42,601 nt of DNA from a virus: the IMG/VR virus record IMGVR_UViG_3300017788_000002, positions 1-42,601 of that record; one strand, 5' to 3'. This document shows, in pieces, positions 23,247 through 31,897 of this stretch (the stretch's first letter is position 1; every line of letters starts with the position of its first letter). A program made the position numbers and the translations under genes. The notes below the pieces were generated by a model. It searched no databases, had not been told where the DNA came from, and saw nothing but the letters and a program-made list of their open reading frames with translations.

Positions 23247-25405
23247 TAGTACGTGCCCTTTACATTCTTGGTGTGGCCCATTTGATCCACCAGCACCGAC
23301 ATGCGCTCCAGCGCCCACGGAACCCCAAGGCTTTCAAGGCGCACGTAAATCGCTTGGTCGCGAACGCGGCAGCGCAACGCATCATTCCTGCCGGGCAGCA
23401 ACCCGCCAAGCGAAATGCTGTTGGTGTTGTTGTAGGTCGCGCTGCTCACTTTGATTCGTGGGGGGAGTATCGATGTTGGTAGAGTAAGCCCGGGCGGCAA
23501 AGCGTCATACAGGTACGTTCCGCCGGGCGTGTCAAGCGAGGTGTCCGGCAACGACGTGTCGCGGGTGGCAATGATGGGATGCGGGCCCGGGGGCTCCACA
23601 TGTTCAATCAACCACGTGCCCGGAGCCGTCGGAGATGGGCTGCGAATCCGATTGGACTGGTAGGTGTAGGACCGAGCGATCGGATCGGAAATTAGGGTGT
23701 CCGCCGTGGTGTACGTCCGGGGCGCAACCTCCGTAGGAAACAACAGGCAGATGCCAAAAGTGAACGACCCCGGCGGTCCACCGCAGTCGTACGTGGTCGA
23801 GGCAGTAAACGACGTGTGGTCGCCGCCATCCAAGACCACCAACGGGTAATCTGGGTCAAACACCGTTGAAACGGCCACGATGTTCTCGCCAATCGCTTCT
23901 TCGGCAGTTTGGCCGGACAACAAAGATGCGAACGGTCCAGACAAGCGTCCCGCAAAGGCTGTTTCCTCCTGTGGCTCATCCATCGTCAGTTCAATGCGAA
24001 CGTCCCGCATCATCACCTGACCGAGCGTGCGTTCAAGGACAGGACCGATGGTAAGGCGACTGACGATCTTGTAGTCCGCTGCCTGATCGTTGGTGACGTT
24101 GAACCCCGCCGTCTTGTACCCCGTCGCCGCTTGGCCATCGACGCCACTGGTCAAGTCGCGGTCAAACCACCCGACGAATCCATCAGCAGATCCAAACGCC
24201 AGAATCGGTGCCCGGGCGTCTCCGAACGGAAAGTCTCCGCAACACGTCGGGGAATGGAACGACGGCCACCCAGTCTTGTACGGCCAGAACGCATCCGTTG
24301 CTTGGCTGTACAGCAAATGCACGCTGCTAGCAGGCAGGTCCGTGCGCGACATCACGCAGTGCACGTTCTGCCCTTCCGCGTCATACCCCAGAACACAGTT
24401 CAGGGCATCGAATTTCTGTTGCTGGAAGAACGTGTCAAGGCGACCGCCTGTGATGCGACCACTCTGTGTCACCAGTTGCTCGTTGGGCTGCACCCGGTAG
24501 AGCCCGTCCTGCGACATGAGGTAAATGGTCTGCGCGTCGCTGGCGCACCACGCTCGTTGGCTGACGATCCCGACCGATCGGGACAATTCAATCATGCGGG
24601 CCGTGTCTTCAAACACGGGGTCTGCCGTCAGATACGTCATCGTGTGGCGGCCAGCCACCAACAATCCGCTTTCGGCAATCGGAACCAGCGCAATAATCGG
24701 CTCGCCCACCAAGCCGAATTTGGTGCTGCTGTTCGCGGCCAGCGCGTCTTCGGTGCTGGTGTTCGGAATCCAATCCTCTGGATCACTGATCTTGCACAAG
24801 AACCAGTTGTTCGGGCTTGATTCCAAACCAGACAACGCAAGGCGTGCCCCGAATCGCACCAACAAACTGGCACGAAAACCTTGCTCGTTTCCTGCTGATC
24901 CATTCGGGTTTGGGCCGCGCACAGGTGCTTCCGGCCCAGCCCACACCACAACTTGTGGAGTTGCGTCGGTGATCTTGATCTTTCGGTAGCAAGCACCATC
25001 TGCGAAATACACGTACTCGCCAAAGACAGCGGCTCCAACGTGACCCGTGGACTTGATCTTTTTGACAATGCCAGCGTTGTACGCCAACTGGGTTGGCGTC
25101 GTGCTGCCCGGGTCAATGATGAACACCTCCCCGCCCGCCACGACAACGCATCGCTGCAACAGAATGCCGCCCACGTATGCGTCCGCACGCAGAATCACCT
25201 GCACTTCTCGCGTCACCGCCGGACTTACATCGTTGAATTCCAACGCACCCAACAGCGCCCGGCGCTGGCCCAGACGCAGTTTCCCCTTGTACGCATCGTA
25301 GGGGATCACGTTGATTGCGTCCGCAGCAAAGCCGGGAGGCAACGCGGAGTATCCGCTGTCTACGTGAACGCCACGAAACGGAATTGTCACAGGGGCATAT
25401 GGCAT
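23246..25405 (-). CDS. Tail nozzle / tubular protein B-like, 719 aa
   Basis: The N-terminus (IPFRGVHVDSGYSALPPGFA, then DAINVIPYDAYKGKLRLGQR) and the long run of beta segments match large podoviral nozzle proteins that extend the tail below the adaptor ring. The body reads like a propeller, with repeated strand pairs such as YVYFADGACYRKIKI, LLVAGRHTMTYL and IYLMSQDGLYRV. Its length is close to T7 gp12-type proteins. It overlaps its upstream neighbour by a TAATG and lies next to the ejection proteins, as expected. Confidence 0.85.
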   Translation of the reverse strand: MPYAPVTIPFRGVHVDSGYSALPPGFAADAINVIPYDAYKGKLRLGQRRALLGALEFNDVSPAVTREVQVILRADAYVGGILLQRCVVVAGGEVFIIDPGSTTPTQLAYNAGIVKKIKSTGHVGAAVFGEYVYFADGACYRKIKITDATPQVVVWAGPEAPVRGPNPNGSAGNEQGFRASLLVRFGARLALSGLESSPNNWFLCKISDPEDWIPNTSTEDALAANSSTKFGLVGEPIIALVPIAESGLLVAGRHTMTYLTADPVFEDTARMIELSRSVGIVSQRAWCASDAQTIYLMSQDGLYRVQPNEQLVTQSGRITGGRLDTFFQQQKFDALNCVLGYDAEGQNVHCVMSRTDLPASSVHLLYSQATDAFWPYKTGWPSFHSPTCCGDFPFGDARAPILAFGSADGFVGWFDRDLTSGVDGQAATGYKTAGFNVTNDQAADYKIVSRLTIGPVLERTLGQVMMRDVRIELTMDEPQEETAFAGRLSGPFASLLSGQTAEEAIGENIVAVSTVFDPDYPLVVLDGGDHTSFTASTTYDCGGPPGSFTFGICLLFPTEVAPRTYTTADTLISDPIARSYTYQSNRIRSPSPTAPGTWLIEHVEPPGPHPIIATRDTSLPDTSLDTPGGTYLYDALPPGLTLPTSILPPRIKVSSATYNNTNSISLGGLLPGRNDALRCRVRDQAIYVRLESLGVPWALERMSVLVDQMGHTKNVKGTY

Positions 25406-26544
25406 TATGCCGTCCGCACCATCAACAGGGCGTGCGTGTGTTCACCGGGGTTGTGGTTGGATATTGACCACGACAAGGTTGTCCACACGGCCCCGGCACC
25501 GCCAAACAGTACTGGAGAACTTCCACCAATGGCTTGGGTTGAGTACGCTACGGGACTAGTTGTGCTTGCCCTATACAGTTTTGCTCCCGCCGTGCCAACC
25601 GTTGTCGGATTGGTAATCGATGACCCAATTTGAATTATGAAGCCTGCGTTTGCGGAATCCACCAACACGAGCGCCAATGACCCTATAGACCCCGGGGTCT
25701 GAAAGTCGGTCTTGGACTGCACATCCAGCGTTGTTCTCTGCGCTGCTGCGTTCGCATCATCAAGCAATGCACGACCCGCTGCGGTGCAAGTGATTTCCTC
25801 AATGTCGCCAGCACCCGCAGTGCTGCGTCCTAGCAGTCGATCCGTAGCAGACACATTCTGAATCTTGGCATACGTCACTGCATCGTTGGCAATGCTGTTC
25901 GTGGCGACAGTAGCGAATGCAATCGACGATCCGCTTCTCCGCAACACTTCTGCATCGTTCGCTGCCGTAATCTCTCCAAAGTCTCCCGCGCTATTCGTCG
26001 ATCGGCCAACAACTGACAACCCAGCGGCGGCGCTGTTCTGCATCTTTGCAAACGTCACCGCGTCGTTGGGGATCTTTGCTGTAATCACCGCATCGTTGGC
26101 AATTTCGGTGCTGCCGACCGAATTCGCATACAACGTTCCAGCAACCCACGTGCTCCACGTCGAACCGTCATACGCTCGCTGGAACGCCTTCTGTGTCTTG
26201 GTCGAGATCAGCGTCTGCACCACGTTGGCTCCGGACACCGTTACCACCAGCACGCCGGGCGCGTCCGAGCCCGTGACCCATGCCGATGGGATTGCAGTCG
26301 TCACAGACGCAGTAATGGTGAACCGACCCGCACGTCGGTAATCCACGTGGTCAAGGGTGGTCTGCGCGGACGAAAGCGCCGGAACGGACGAGGACAGGTA
26401 TGGCAAGGCAGCCCATGCCACCCCCGTCCCGATCTTCACGTTGCCCGTGTCGGTCTCATAGCCGATCTCGCCAGCAAGCAACGCAGGATCCGCCGTAGTC
26501 CATTGAGTTGCCGTTCCACGACGAATCTGCAACTTGATAGACAT
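25405..26544 (-). CDS. Tail fibre with Mtd-like N-terminal domain, 379 aa
   Basis: Residues 1-50 (IKLQIRRGTATQWTTADPAL, then LAGEIGYETDTGNVKIGTG) are the N-terminal module found in phage fibres and in the Bordetella phage tropism protein Mtd. The middle holds two copies of a repeat of about 42 residues, NDAVTFAKMQN with GRSTNSAGDFGEIT and NDAVTYAKIQN with GRSTAGAGDIEEIT, joined by further NDAV units. This suits a trimeric shaft. The C-terminal 100 residues are a beta-rich tip ending in HTHALLMVRTA. ATG 26544 is preferred over the GTG just upstream, with GGAG at good spacing. Confidence 0.85.
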   Translation of the reverse strand: MSIKLQIRRGTATQWTTADPALLAGEIGYETDTGNVKIGTGVAWAALPYLSSSVPALSSAQTTLDHVDYRRAGRFTITASVTTAIPSAWVTGSDAPGVLVVTVSGANVVQTLISTKTQKAFQRAYDGSTWSTWVAGTLYANSVGSTEIANDAVITAKIPNDAVTFAKMQNSAAAGLSVVGRSTNSAGDFGEITAANDAEVLRRSGSSIAFATVATNSIANDAVTYAKIQNVSATDRLLGRSTAGAGDIEEITCTAAGRALLDDANAAAQRTTLDVQSKTDFQTPGSIGSLALVLVDSANAGFIIQIGSSITNPTTVGTAGAKLYRASTTSPVAYSTQAIGGSSPVLFGGAGAVWTTLSWSISNHNPGEHTHALLMVRTA

Positions 26545-26560
26545 CACAAACTCCTTTCAC

Positions 26561-26674
26561 TCAAATCTTGTTGCCGTACTTCTTGTGCAGGATCCAGCCT
26601 GCGCCAAGGCCAACGACTCCCATGAGCAGCGCGAAGAACACGTTCCCGAGAAACGAAGACAGATTAGCCAGCAT
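26561..26674 (-). CDS. Single-span membrane peptide, 37 aa
   Basis: The frame encodes one hydrophobic helix, FFALLMGVVGLGAGWILHKK, with a short N-terminus and a basic end. ATG 26674 has AAAGGA eight bases upstream and overlaps the previous gene by 11 bases. It is the third membrane protein in a row, so a holin-like or pinholin-like role is possible. A virion membrane role is equally possible. Confidence 0.6.
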   Translation of the reverse strand: MLANLSSFLGNVFFALLMGVVGLGAGWILHKKYGNKI

Positions 26675-27167
26675 GTGCCTCATCCTTTCGCGCAGCCCAC
26701 GCCTTCTCAAAGGCGGAATTGAATTCAGGATCTGCTGCGCGTCGGGCTGCAATGTATTCCCGCGCAGTCTCCTTGTGAGATGGCTCCAGCATGTCTGCGG
26801 CGAGCCGCGCATCCTGCACCTTTCGGCGGGGCAACCACCCCACCGCCACCCGGATGCCCTGCCCAATTCCCGTTTGCCACAGGATGACCACCACAGCGAG
26901 CGCCATGACGGCCAACGCCACCCATCCAACGGTGATCAGCCACGCCGGAACCCGGTCCTGCACCGACGGCAACTGCCTATGGATGTTCTGCGCGAGCACG
27001 TAGATTCGCTCGGCACCGGACACAACCACTGGATCCCCGATCTGCTGGCCATACTCAACCAAATCGCGGGCCTGCAATTGGATATCCGTCGCACCCGCAG
27101 CGATGCGCTTGCTGGCCGAGCAGCCCCCAAGGAGGCTAGTTGCGAGAACGCTCAATCTTGGCCTCAA
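26664..27167 (-). CDS. Lipoprotein with a second membrane span, 167 aa
   Basis: Reading from TTG 27167 the protein starts MRPRLSVLATSLLGGC, a lipobox with the acylated cysteine at 16. A helical segment follows, then a strong transmembrane stretch (AWLITVGWVALAVMALAVVV, about 75-96) and a charged C-terminal part of 65 residues. The start overlaps the 67-aa coiled-coil membrane protein by 32 bases, as an outer spanin often does, but outer spanins normally lack a second span. TTG is chosen because GGAAAGG lies about 10 bases upstream and no ATG gives a signal sequence. Confidence 0.6.
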   Translation of the reverse strand: MRPRLSVLATSLLGGCSASKRIAAGATDIQLQARDLVEYGQQIGDPVVVSGAERIYVLAQNIHRQLPSVQDRVPAWLITVGWVALAVMALAVVVILWQTGIGQGIRVAVGWLPRRKVQDARLAADMLEPSHKETAREYIAARRAADPEFNSAFEKAWAARKDEAHAG

Positions 27168-27339
27168 TCTGGGCCAGCCTTTCCGAAAGGGTTTCTTGCT
27201 GGGTTACCAACCGCATCAGCAATCGATCGTGGTGGATGAACGCCGCAAGCACTCCCGCAGTGATCGTCAACAACAAGCCCGTGATCGCAATCCAATCGCG
27301 AGCCGACAGTCGAACAACGTTTCCTCGTTCCAACGTCAT
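27136..27339 (-). CDS. Membrane-anchored coiled-coil protein, 67 aa (inner-spanin- or holin-like)
   Basis: Residues about 15-35 (WIAITGLLLTITAGVLAAFI) are a transmembrane helix. Residues 38-65 (RLLMRLVTQQETLSERLAQI) form a coiled coil. A short basic N-terminus and periplasmic coiled coil is the plan of a small inner-membrane spanin, and the overlapping lipoprotein gene fits that. It is short for the class. It could also be a holin-type protein. Confidence 0.6.
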   Translation of the reverse strand: MTLERGNVVRLSARDWIAITGLLLTITAGVLAAFIHHDRLLMRLVTQQETLSERLAQIEAKIERSRN

Positions 27340-27348
27340 GTGGTGTCT

Positions 27349-29679
27349 TTAGGTCAGGTTTGCGAGAACTGCGTTCGGCAGCCGATACGGCCAGTACTTG
27401 ACGCGACGGACGTTGGTCTGCGCCGATCGGAGTGGGTCGCAACCCACATGCAGTCGATTCACCGTGGGAATGGTGGCCGACGTATCCGTTGGTTGCGCGG
27501 TTCCGTTGTACGCAAACCCAATATCGTTCAACTTGTAGGCCAGCATCACATTTGTGCGAGTCGGAAAGGGCAGATTGCGCGTGACGTTCCACGATGCTTG
27601 GGGCGTTCCGTCTGTTACTACTGCCCCGACGCTGTCAATCAAATCGCTGTACAGCAACAGGCGATAGTTTTGGCTATTGTCATTGGCAGACAAGTACCGG
27701 GACATCCCACCTGTTCGACCACCCTCAAACAAGAACGTCCCCTCGGTCGGGTTGAACCACGACGAGAACGCCGCACCAGTCATCACGCACACGTCCTGAT
27801 TCCGGCTCGCGGGTCCTGCTCCCGTGGCAATGTACGACGATGGACGCGCTGTGCTATTGATAGACTCCATCTGGGCACCAAAGAACCGAGCGGCATTTCC
27901 TTGCGTCGTGGCGTGTTGCGTAAGGCTGTTGGATGGCAACAACCTAAACGATCCGTTCCCGGCGCTCATCGCAAGGAATGACGCCGACACTCTCCACCAG
28001 CCGTTGCCGACGTTGCGTGTTTCGACGGACCCCGTGCTGATTCCCGTTGGGTTCCCCGTAGTGACCAATTGCGCCTCCCCAGTGTTGAGATTGACGCTGA
28101 CGTAGAACCCGTCTGTCCCACCGGGGTTGATCCATCCCATCGCACCAAAATGCTGGGTGGAGTCCAAATCCTTTTTGAGATACACGGAAATCGTGTATCG
28201 GCCACTAGACACTACGGCGACGGACTGTTCGATGTACCGCGTTCCCGGCGTTGGGGTGTTGGTTGCCAACGTGAAGGCATTTCCCGTGCCCATGGGATCG
28301 GAAGAAAACGTGCCGTCATTCGTTACATCGACAAACGATGCGGTCCACGGGGACGTGGCAAATTCTTGAGACCGCAACAGCATGTTCGTGGTCCCGTCCT
28401 CCATCAACATTCCGAGCGGTTCGCGAGTTACGGGGTCAATCTCAAACCGCGGCTCATTCGCGTTGCCAATTGTCTGCATCTGCCCGTAGGTCAGAGCGGT
28501 TCCAGAGGTTTCGATGTAATCGCAAAGGTAGCCTTCGTTGCATTGGAAGCCCCACACCATCATGGTCTTGTTCAGTGTCGTAGCCGAGGACTGCCCCGAA
28601 AGTGGCGTTTGCAAACCAATTGACCTTACTGGAGCCGCGCTACTGGTGCCCGGTTTCCGGATATTTTCTACGGTCAACCAGACCCGATACCACCCATTGC
28701 CAACGGCAACGACTCCGTGGTCAAGACACCGCATCGTCCAGTTGGTGTTGGTTTGTGGTTGTTCTGTGATGGTCGCTTGGTACGTGGACAAATTGACCAC
28801 TAGGACGACATAAGTCCAAACGGGATTCTCTTGCCGACGGATATCCAGCCGAAATGCCGGGGTATCGATGTTCTTGATGTAGATGGATGTCGTCCAAATC
28901 ACACTTCGGTTGAAGGTGACATCGCGTACGAAATACGCCGACTCGGAAGGGCTCGTTCGTCGAATCGTTTTTGCGGTATTGGAACCATCTGGGGCGATGC
29001 CGCTGTTGGGAACAACGGTGCCGTTACCATATATAGTTGGATCGACATTACTGGTGGGGTTGAGATTCTGCGCGTATGGACGCGCCAGATACGTGGCGTT
29101 CGTGCTGCCGCGAGTGAACGTCAGGCCGGACGGCAACTGCCCCGACAAGAAATTCATCTGCAAGGTCGAGTTGTCGAACGTTTCCAACGTCCAGTACTGG
29201 TCCGGCACGAACACGTCCACCAGATCATTGGTTAGCACGTCCTTGCGCTGCATCAGAATGGCCGCCGGGGTGAAGTCCCCTAGGTCCGAAGCGTCGTCTG
29301 CGAACGCTTCCTCCGTGTCCGACGCCCGCAGCCGCGTGCCCGGGAGCAAGTCATGTCCCGCCAGCGAGGTCACCTTGGCCTTGACAAGGCCACCAAACTG
29401 AACTTCCACTTCTCCGCCGGGCGCACCACTACGACCCAGCAGCGACGTGACCACTCCGATGTACCCATTGGTCTTGGCCACCTTGCCGTCTGCTTGGCGG
29501 ACGCAATTGAACACGTACAGCGGGCTGCCGGACTGCTCGGGGTCTAGCACCGCGCCCGAGTGCGTAAACGACGTGTGCACCACCGAGCCGACCGACAACG
29601 GCGCTCCGCTGCGGTTAAACACCCGAAGCCGCATGCCGTGCGGCTGAAGACCAAGCGGGCCAGACATGGGCGAAATCAT
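27349..29679 (-). CDS. Modular fibre with decoration-type N-terminal domain, 776 aa
   Basis: Residues 1-170 are clearly homologous to the 168-aa protein at 32660: GPLGLQPHGMRLRVFNRSG pairs with GPYGIQPASMQTRCVNKSG, then VFNCVRQADGKVA, NGYIGVVTSL, VQFGG and FVPDQYW align in order. Two carbohydrate-binding-like modules follow (about 185-420 and 430-640), each with a SIYIKN or SVYLKK strand, an NGWYRV or NGWWRV block and an ending like YIETSG or SYIATG. The C-terminal 120 residues (GTFLFEGGR onward to LPNAVLANLT) are the concanavalin-like tip common in phage fibres. The likely role is host-surface binding. The N-terminal homology suggests attachment to the capsid, making this a head fibre. Confidence 0.82.
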   Translation of the reverse strand: MISPMSGPLGLQPHGMRLRVFNRSGAPLSVGSVVHTSFTHSGAVLDPEQSGSPLYVFNCVRQADGKVAKTNGYIGVVTSLLGRSGAPGGEVEVQFGGLVKAKVTSLAGHDLLPGTRLRASDTEEAFADDASDLGDFTPAAILMQRKDVLTNDLVDVFVPDQYWTLETFDNSTLQMNFLSGQLPSGLTFTRGSTNATYLARPYAQNLNPTSNVDPTIYGNGTVVPNSGIAPDGSNTAKTIRRTSPSESAYFVRDVTFNRSVIWTTSIYIKNIDTPAFRLDIRRQENPVWTYVVLVVNLSTYQATITEQPQTNTNWTMRCLDHGVVAVGNGWYRVWLTVENIRKPGTSSAAPVRSIGLQTPLSGQSSATTLNKTMMVWGFQCNEGYLCDYIETSGTALTYGQMQTIGNANEPRFEIDPVTREPLGMLMEDGTTNMLLRSQEFATSPWTASFVDVTNDGTFSSDPMGTGNAFTLATNTPTPGTRYIEQSVAVVSSGRYTISVYLKKDLDSTQHFGAMGWINPGGTDGFYVSVNLNTGEAQLVTTGNPTGISTGSVETRNVGNGWWRVSASFLAMSAGNGSFRLLPSNSLTQHATTQGNAARFFGAQMESINSTARPSSYIATGAGPASRNQDVCVMTGAAFSSWFNPTEGTFLFEGGRTGGMSRYLSANDNSQNYRLLLYSDLIDSVGAVVTDGTPQASWNVTRNLPFPTRTNVMLAYKLNDIGFAYNGTAQPTDTSATIPTVNRLHVGCDPLRSAQTNVRRVKYWPYRLPNAVLANLT

Positions 29680-30314
29680 TCGTCATCCTCCAAAGATGGC
29701 ATTCCCGGAACATCCGGAATCGGTCGCATGGGAAACGCCCGGACGACCCCGGGCACGGTCACATCGTCATACAGATCAATGTCTGCCGCGTATGCCTGTC
29801 GGATCAATTCCAACTGTTGCGCCGACGGCGTTGGCTTGGGGTGCGGCGTCGTGTTCCGCACTGGAAATCCATTCAGGCCAACGAAAGCCACGAACTGATC
29901 GATGTGATCAGGGAATCGGAACAGGTGCGTGTCACCCCAACCGAAATCGCCTTGAGGCCGGAAGTGGATGTTGCGCTGGATGGGCATCGCCCGGCGTCGA
30001 ATCTGGATGTCGGTGCCGTTGACCAACGATTCCACCGCCTCTGCCAAATCCAATTCCATGTAGGCCACGCCGGACAAAAACCGATCTACGGGCTCGCGGA
30101 CCAGCAAAACCACCGGGTGCGTCGGCTTTCGGGAGCCGGGGCACAACCCATGCCACTGCATCGTCTCCATGGTGACTCCTTCGGGATACCACCCATTGAC
30201 GATCTTTCCGTACAGGTCCGGATGAAACGTCTCCAGCACCGCGATTGAAATGCTGCTGCTTCCCACTTTGGGGTTGAGCGCAATCGAATAGTGGATGGCG
30301 TCGAAATACTTCAT
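29676..30314 (-). CDS. Sulfotransferase-family protein, 212 aa
   Basis: NPKVGSSS at 14-21 matches the phosphosulfate-binding loop of PAPS-dependent sulfotransferases. VREPVDRFLSG at 72-82 matches the 3'-phosphate motif with its arginine and serine. HFRPQ at 117-121 and the closing YAADIDLYDDV are features of the carbohydrate sulfotransferase branch. It is shorter than most family members, which exceed 250 residues. It overlaps both neighbours by ATGA junctions between the LRR protein and the fibre, so it is made with virion proteins. It could sulfate a host or virion glycan, or have lost activity. It has no signal peptide. Family assignment is good, substrate unknown. Confidence 0.78.
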   Translation of the reverse strand: MKYFDAIHYSIALNPKVGSSSISIAVLETFHPDLYGKIVNGWYPEGVTMETMQWHGLCPGSRKPTHPVVLLVREPVDRFLSGVAYMELDLAEAVESLVNGTDIQIRRRAMPIQRNIHFRPQGDFGWGDTHLFRFPDHIDQFVAFVGLNGFPVRNTTPHPKPTPSAQQLELIRQAYAADIDLYDDVTVPGVVRAFPMRPIPDVPGMPSLEDDE

Positions 30315-31354
30315 GTGATCACCACATAGCCCTTGCTTGTGGCAATGGTGGGATCACACGTCGCAGATCCGGGATTGTTGTAGACGATGATGATCGGTGT
30401 CTGCCCGCCGATTGGATCCGCAGGATCCAAGTCATCAAACATGGAATTCAACGCCGAGGCAGACATGTTGTTGTCCGCCACGTTTAGGCCAGCGACTATT
30501 TTCTTCTTGTATTTGCCTGCTGATGGCGAACACCCCTTGGCCGCAACGCTCGTCAAGCCGTTGCTTTGGGCATTGATCCGCTCAGCAGACGAACCAGTAA
30601 TGTCCAGATGCGTCATAGACGCATTGTTGATGCACACCACGGTGTTCAACATCGACAAGTTGCGCAAGTTCAGCGATTGTACTTGCGTATTGTACAAGTA
30701 GAAGGAATTCAACGCAATGCACCCTTGTACGTTGAGGCTCTTCAATGAGGTTGACAACATAAAGACTTGGTCTAGGTTGGGTTGATACCCAAAGTCCACT
30801 TCCGTCACGTTCTGCGCTGCAATGTTCACGCTCGTAAGCGGGCAGTTTTCAAATCTCGGCATCGTGGACAGAATCGCGTCAGATGTCAGAGTCAGTAACT
30901 GCAACTTCGTAAGCGAACCCCAGTCTGTCGCCGTCCAATTTCCCGCTGCGACACCAAGAGTGGTGATGTTCGCTGCTTCTGACAGGTCGATAGAAGCGAG
31001 GTTCGGAGAGAAGTTCTGCACTACAAGGACCGACCCGCTGTCGCCACCAAGACCATTGACCGAATACAACGTCGCAGTCTTGCCAGCCGCCGCCGTGAGG
31101 GTTTTGCTCGACGTAAGAAAGTTTTCGGGATCGCCATTTCCAAGAACTCCACTTGACGTGCCGTCCCACCAATCAACCTTTGCGAACCCCGTGGTAGTCA
31201 TCACACCAAAGAGAATCCCTCCCGAGGTTCCCGAAATGTTTGCCACCGCCTTGTTGGTGGCCAGCGGTGGCTTGGTCACCATGGGAATAGCGCGATCCCG
31301 GTCGCCGCGCTGCTCGACGCGCCACAACGGAAGTGTTCGGTTGCGAGGCAACAT
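30311..31354 (-). CDS. Leucine-rich-repeat virion protein, 347 aa
   Basis: Residues about 105-290 are a run of irregular leucine-rich repeats of about 20-23 residues, seen as LTSVNIAAQNVTEVDFG, LKSLNVQGCIALNSFYLYN and MTHLDITGSSAERINAQ. They resemble BspA or internalin-like repeats more than classical enzymes. The N-terminal 100 residues are beta-rich. ATG 31354 forms a TAATG overlap with the upstream gene. Position among fibre genes suggests a surface-exposed binding protein. LRR proteins usually recognise protein or glycan partners. Confidence 0.75.
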   Translation of the reverse strand: MLPRNRTLPLWRVEQRGDRDRAIPMVTKPPLATNKAVANISGTSGGILFGVMTTTGFAKVDWWDGTSSGVLGNGDPENFLTSSKTLTAAAGKTATLYSVNGLGGDSGSVLVVQNFSPNLASIDLSEAANITTLGVAAGNWTATDWGSLTKLQLLTLTSDAILSTMPRFENCPLTSVNIAAQNVTEVDFGYQPNLDQVFMLSTSLKSLNVQGCIALNSFYLYNTQVQSLNLRNLSMLNTVVCINNASMTHLDITGSSAERINAQSNGLTSVAAKGCSPSAGKYKKKIVAGLNVADNNMSASALNSMFDDLDPADPIGGQTPIIIVYNNPGSATCDPTIATSKGYVVIT

Positions 31355-31890
31355 TAGAACCCTGCAACAAAGGCGTTGGCCACCTGCCCGCCACTGGATT
31401 GGTGGATCACCACCTCGACGAGTTCTGCGCCAAGACAGTCCACCACGACTGCGCCCCAGCGCGTCGTGAACTGCTGGCCCGCGAAATTCTTGCGGTCCCC
31501 GGACGTTGGGGTGGAAAGCGTCAGGGCTCCGTACATCGTTTGGCCATTTACCGTGACCTGTCCTGTCGTTGCCGCCGTCACGCTGCCATACGACAGGGGC
31601 GTTGGAACCCACAGGTCTTGACTCTCCACATACGCCCAGCCGATGACGCCGAGGAAGTACGTGGCACCACTGCTGTTGATGATGGGGGCAATCTTGAGGT
31701 AGTTCAGCCCGGGCTCGACGACAATGCCTGCCGAGTTGCCCGTCGGCACAGTGACGGGCTTGGTGGCCGTAGGAACGCGCTCCACCACATTGGCCGATGC
31801 GGGCACCGTCAGGTTTGTGAGGCTGGCCAGCAGTTGCCGAGCAGGCAGCGTGCGCGGAGTCGAAAGCGTCTGGGAGAAACCGTTGTACAT
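31354..31890 (-). CDS. Hypothetical beta-rich virion protein, 178 aa
   Basis: I do not recognise this protein. It is beta-rich with many T, V, S and G, and the end (GAELVEVVIHQSSGGQVANAF) resembles a strand-packed structural domain. It lies between the head-tail adaptor and the LRR protein, so a minor capsid, tail or fibre-base role is likely. No clear Shine-Dalgarno precedes ATG 31890, so coupling to the adaptor gene that ends at 31898 is probable. Confidence 0.65.
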   Translation of the reverse strand: MYNGFSQTLSTPRTLPARQLLASLTNLTVPASANVVERVPTATKPVTVPTGNSAGIVVEPGLNYLKIAPIINSSGATYFLGVIGWAYVESQDLWVPTPLSYGSVTAATTGQVTVNGQTMYGALTLSTPTSGDRKNFAGQQFTTRWGAVVVDCLGAELVEVVIHQSSGGQVANAFVAGF

Positions 31891-31897
31891 GGTGAAT

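Noticed and set aside
25405-26544. Diversity-generating retroelement suggested by the Mtd-like domain
   Set aside because: No reverse transcriptase gene and no template/variable repeat pair could be found.
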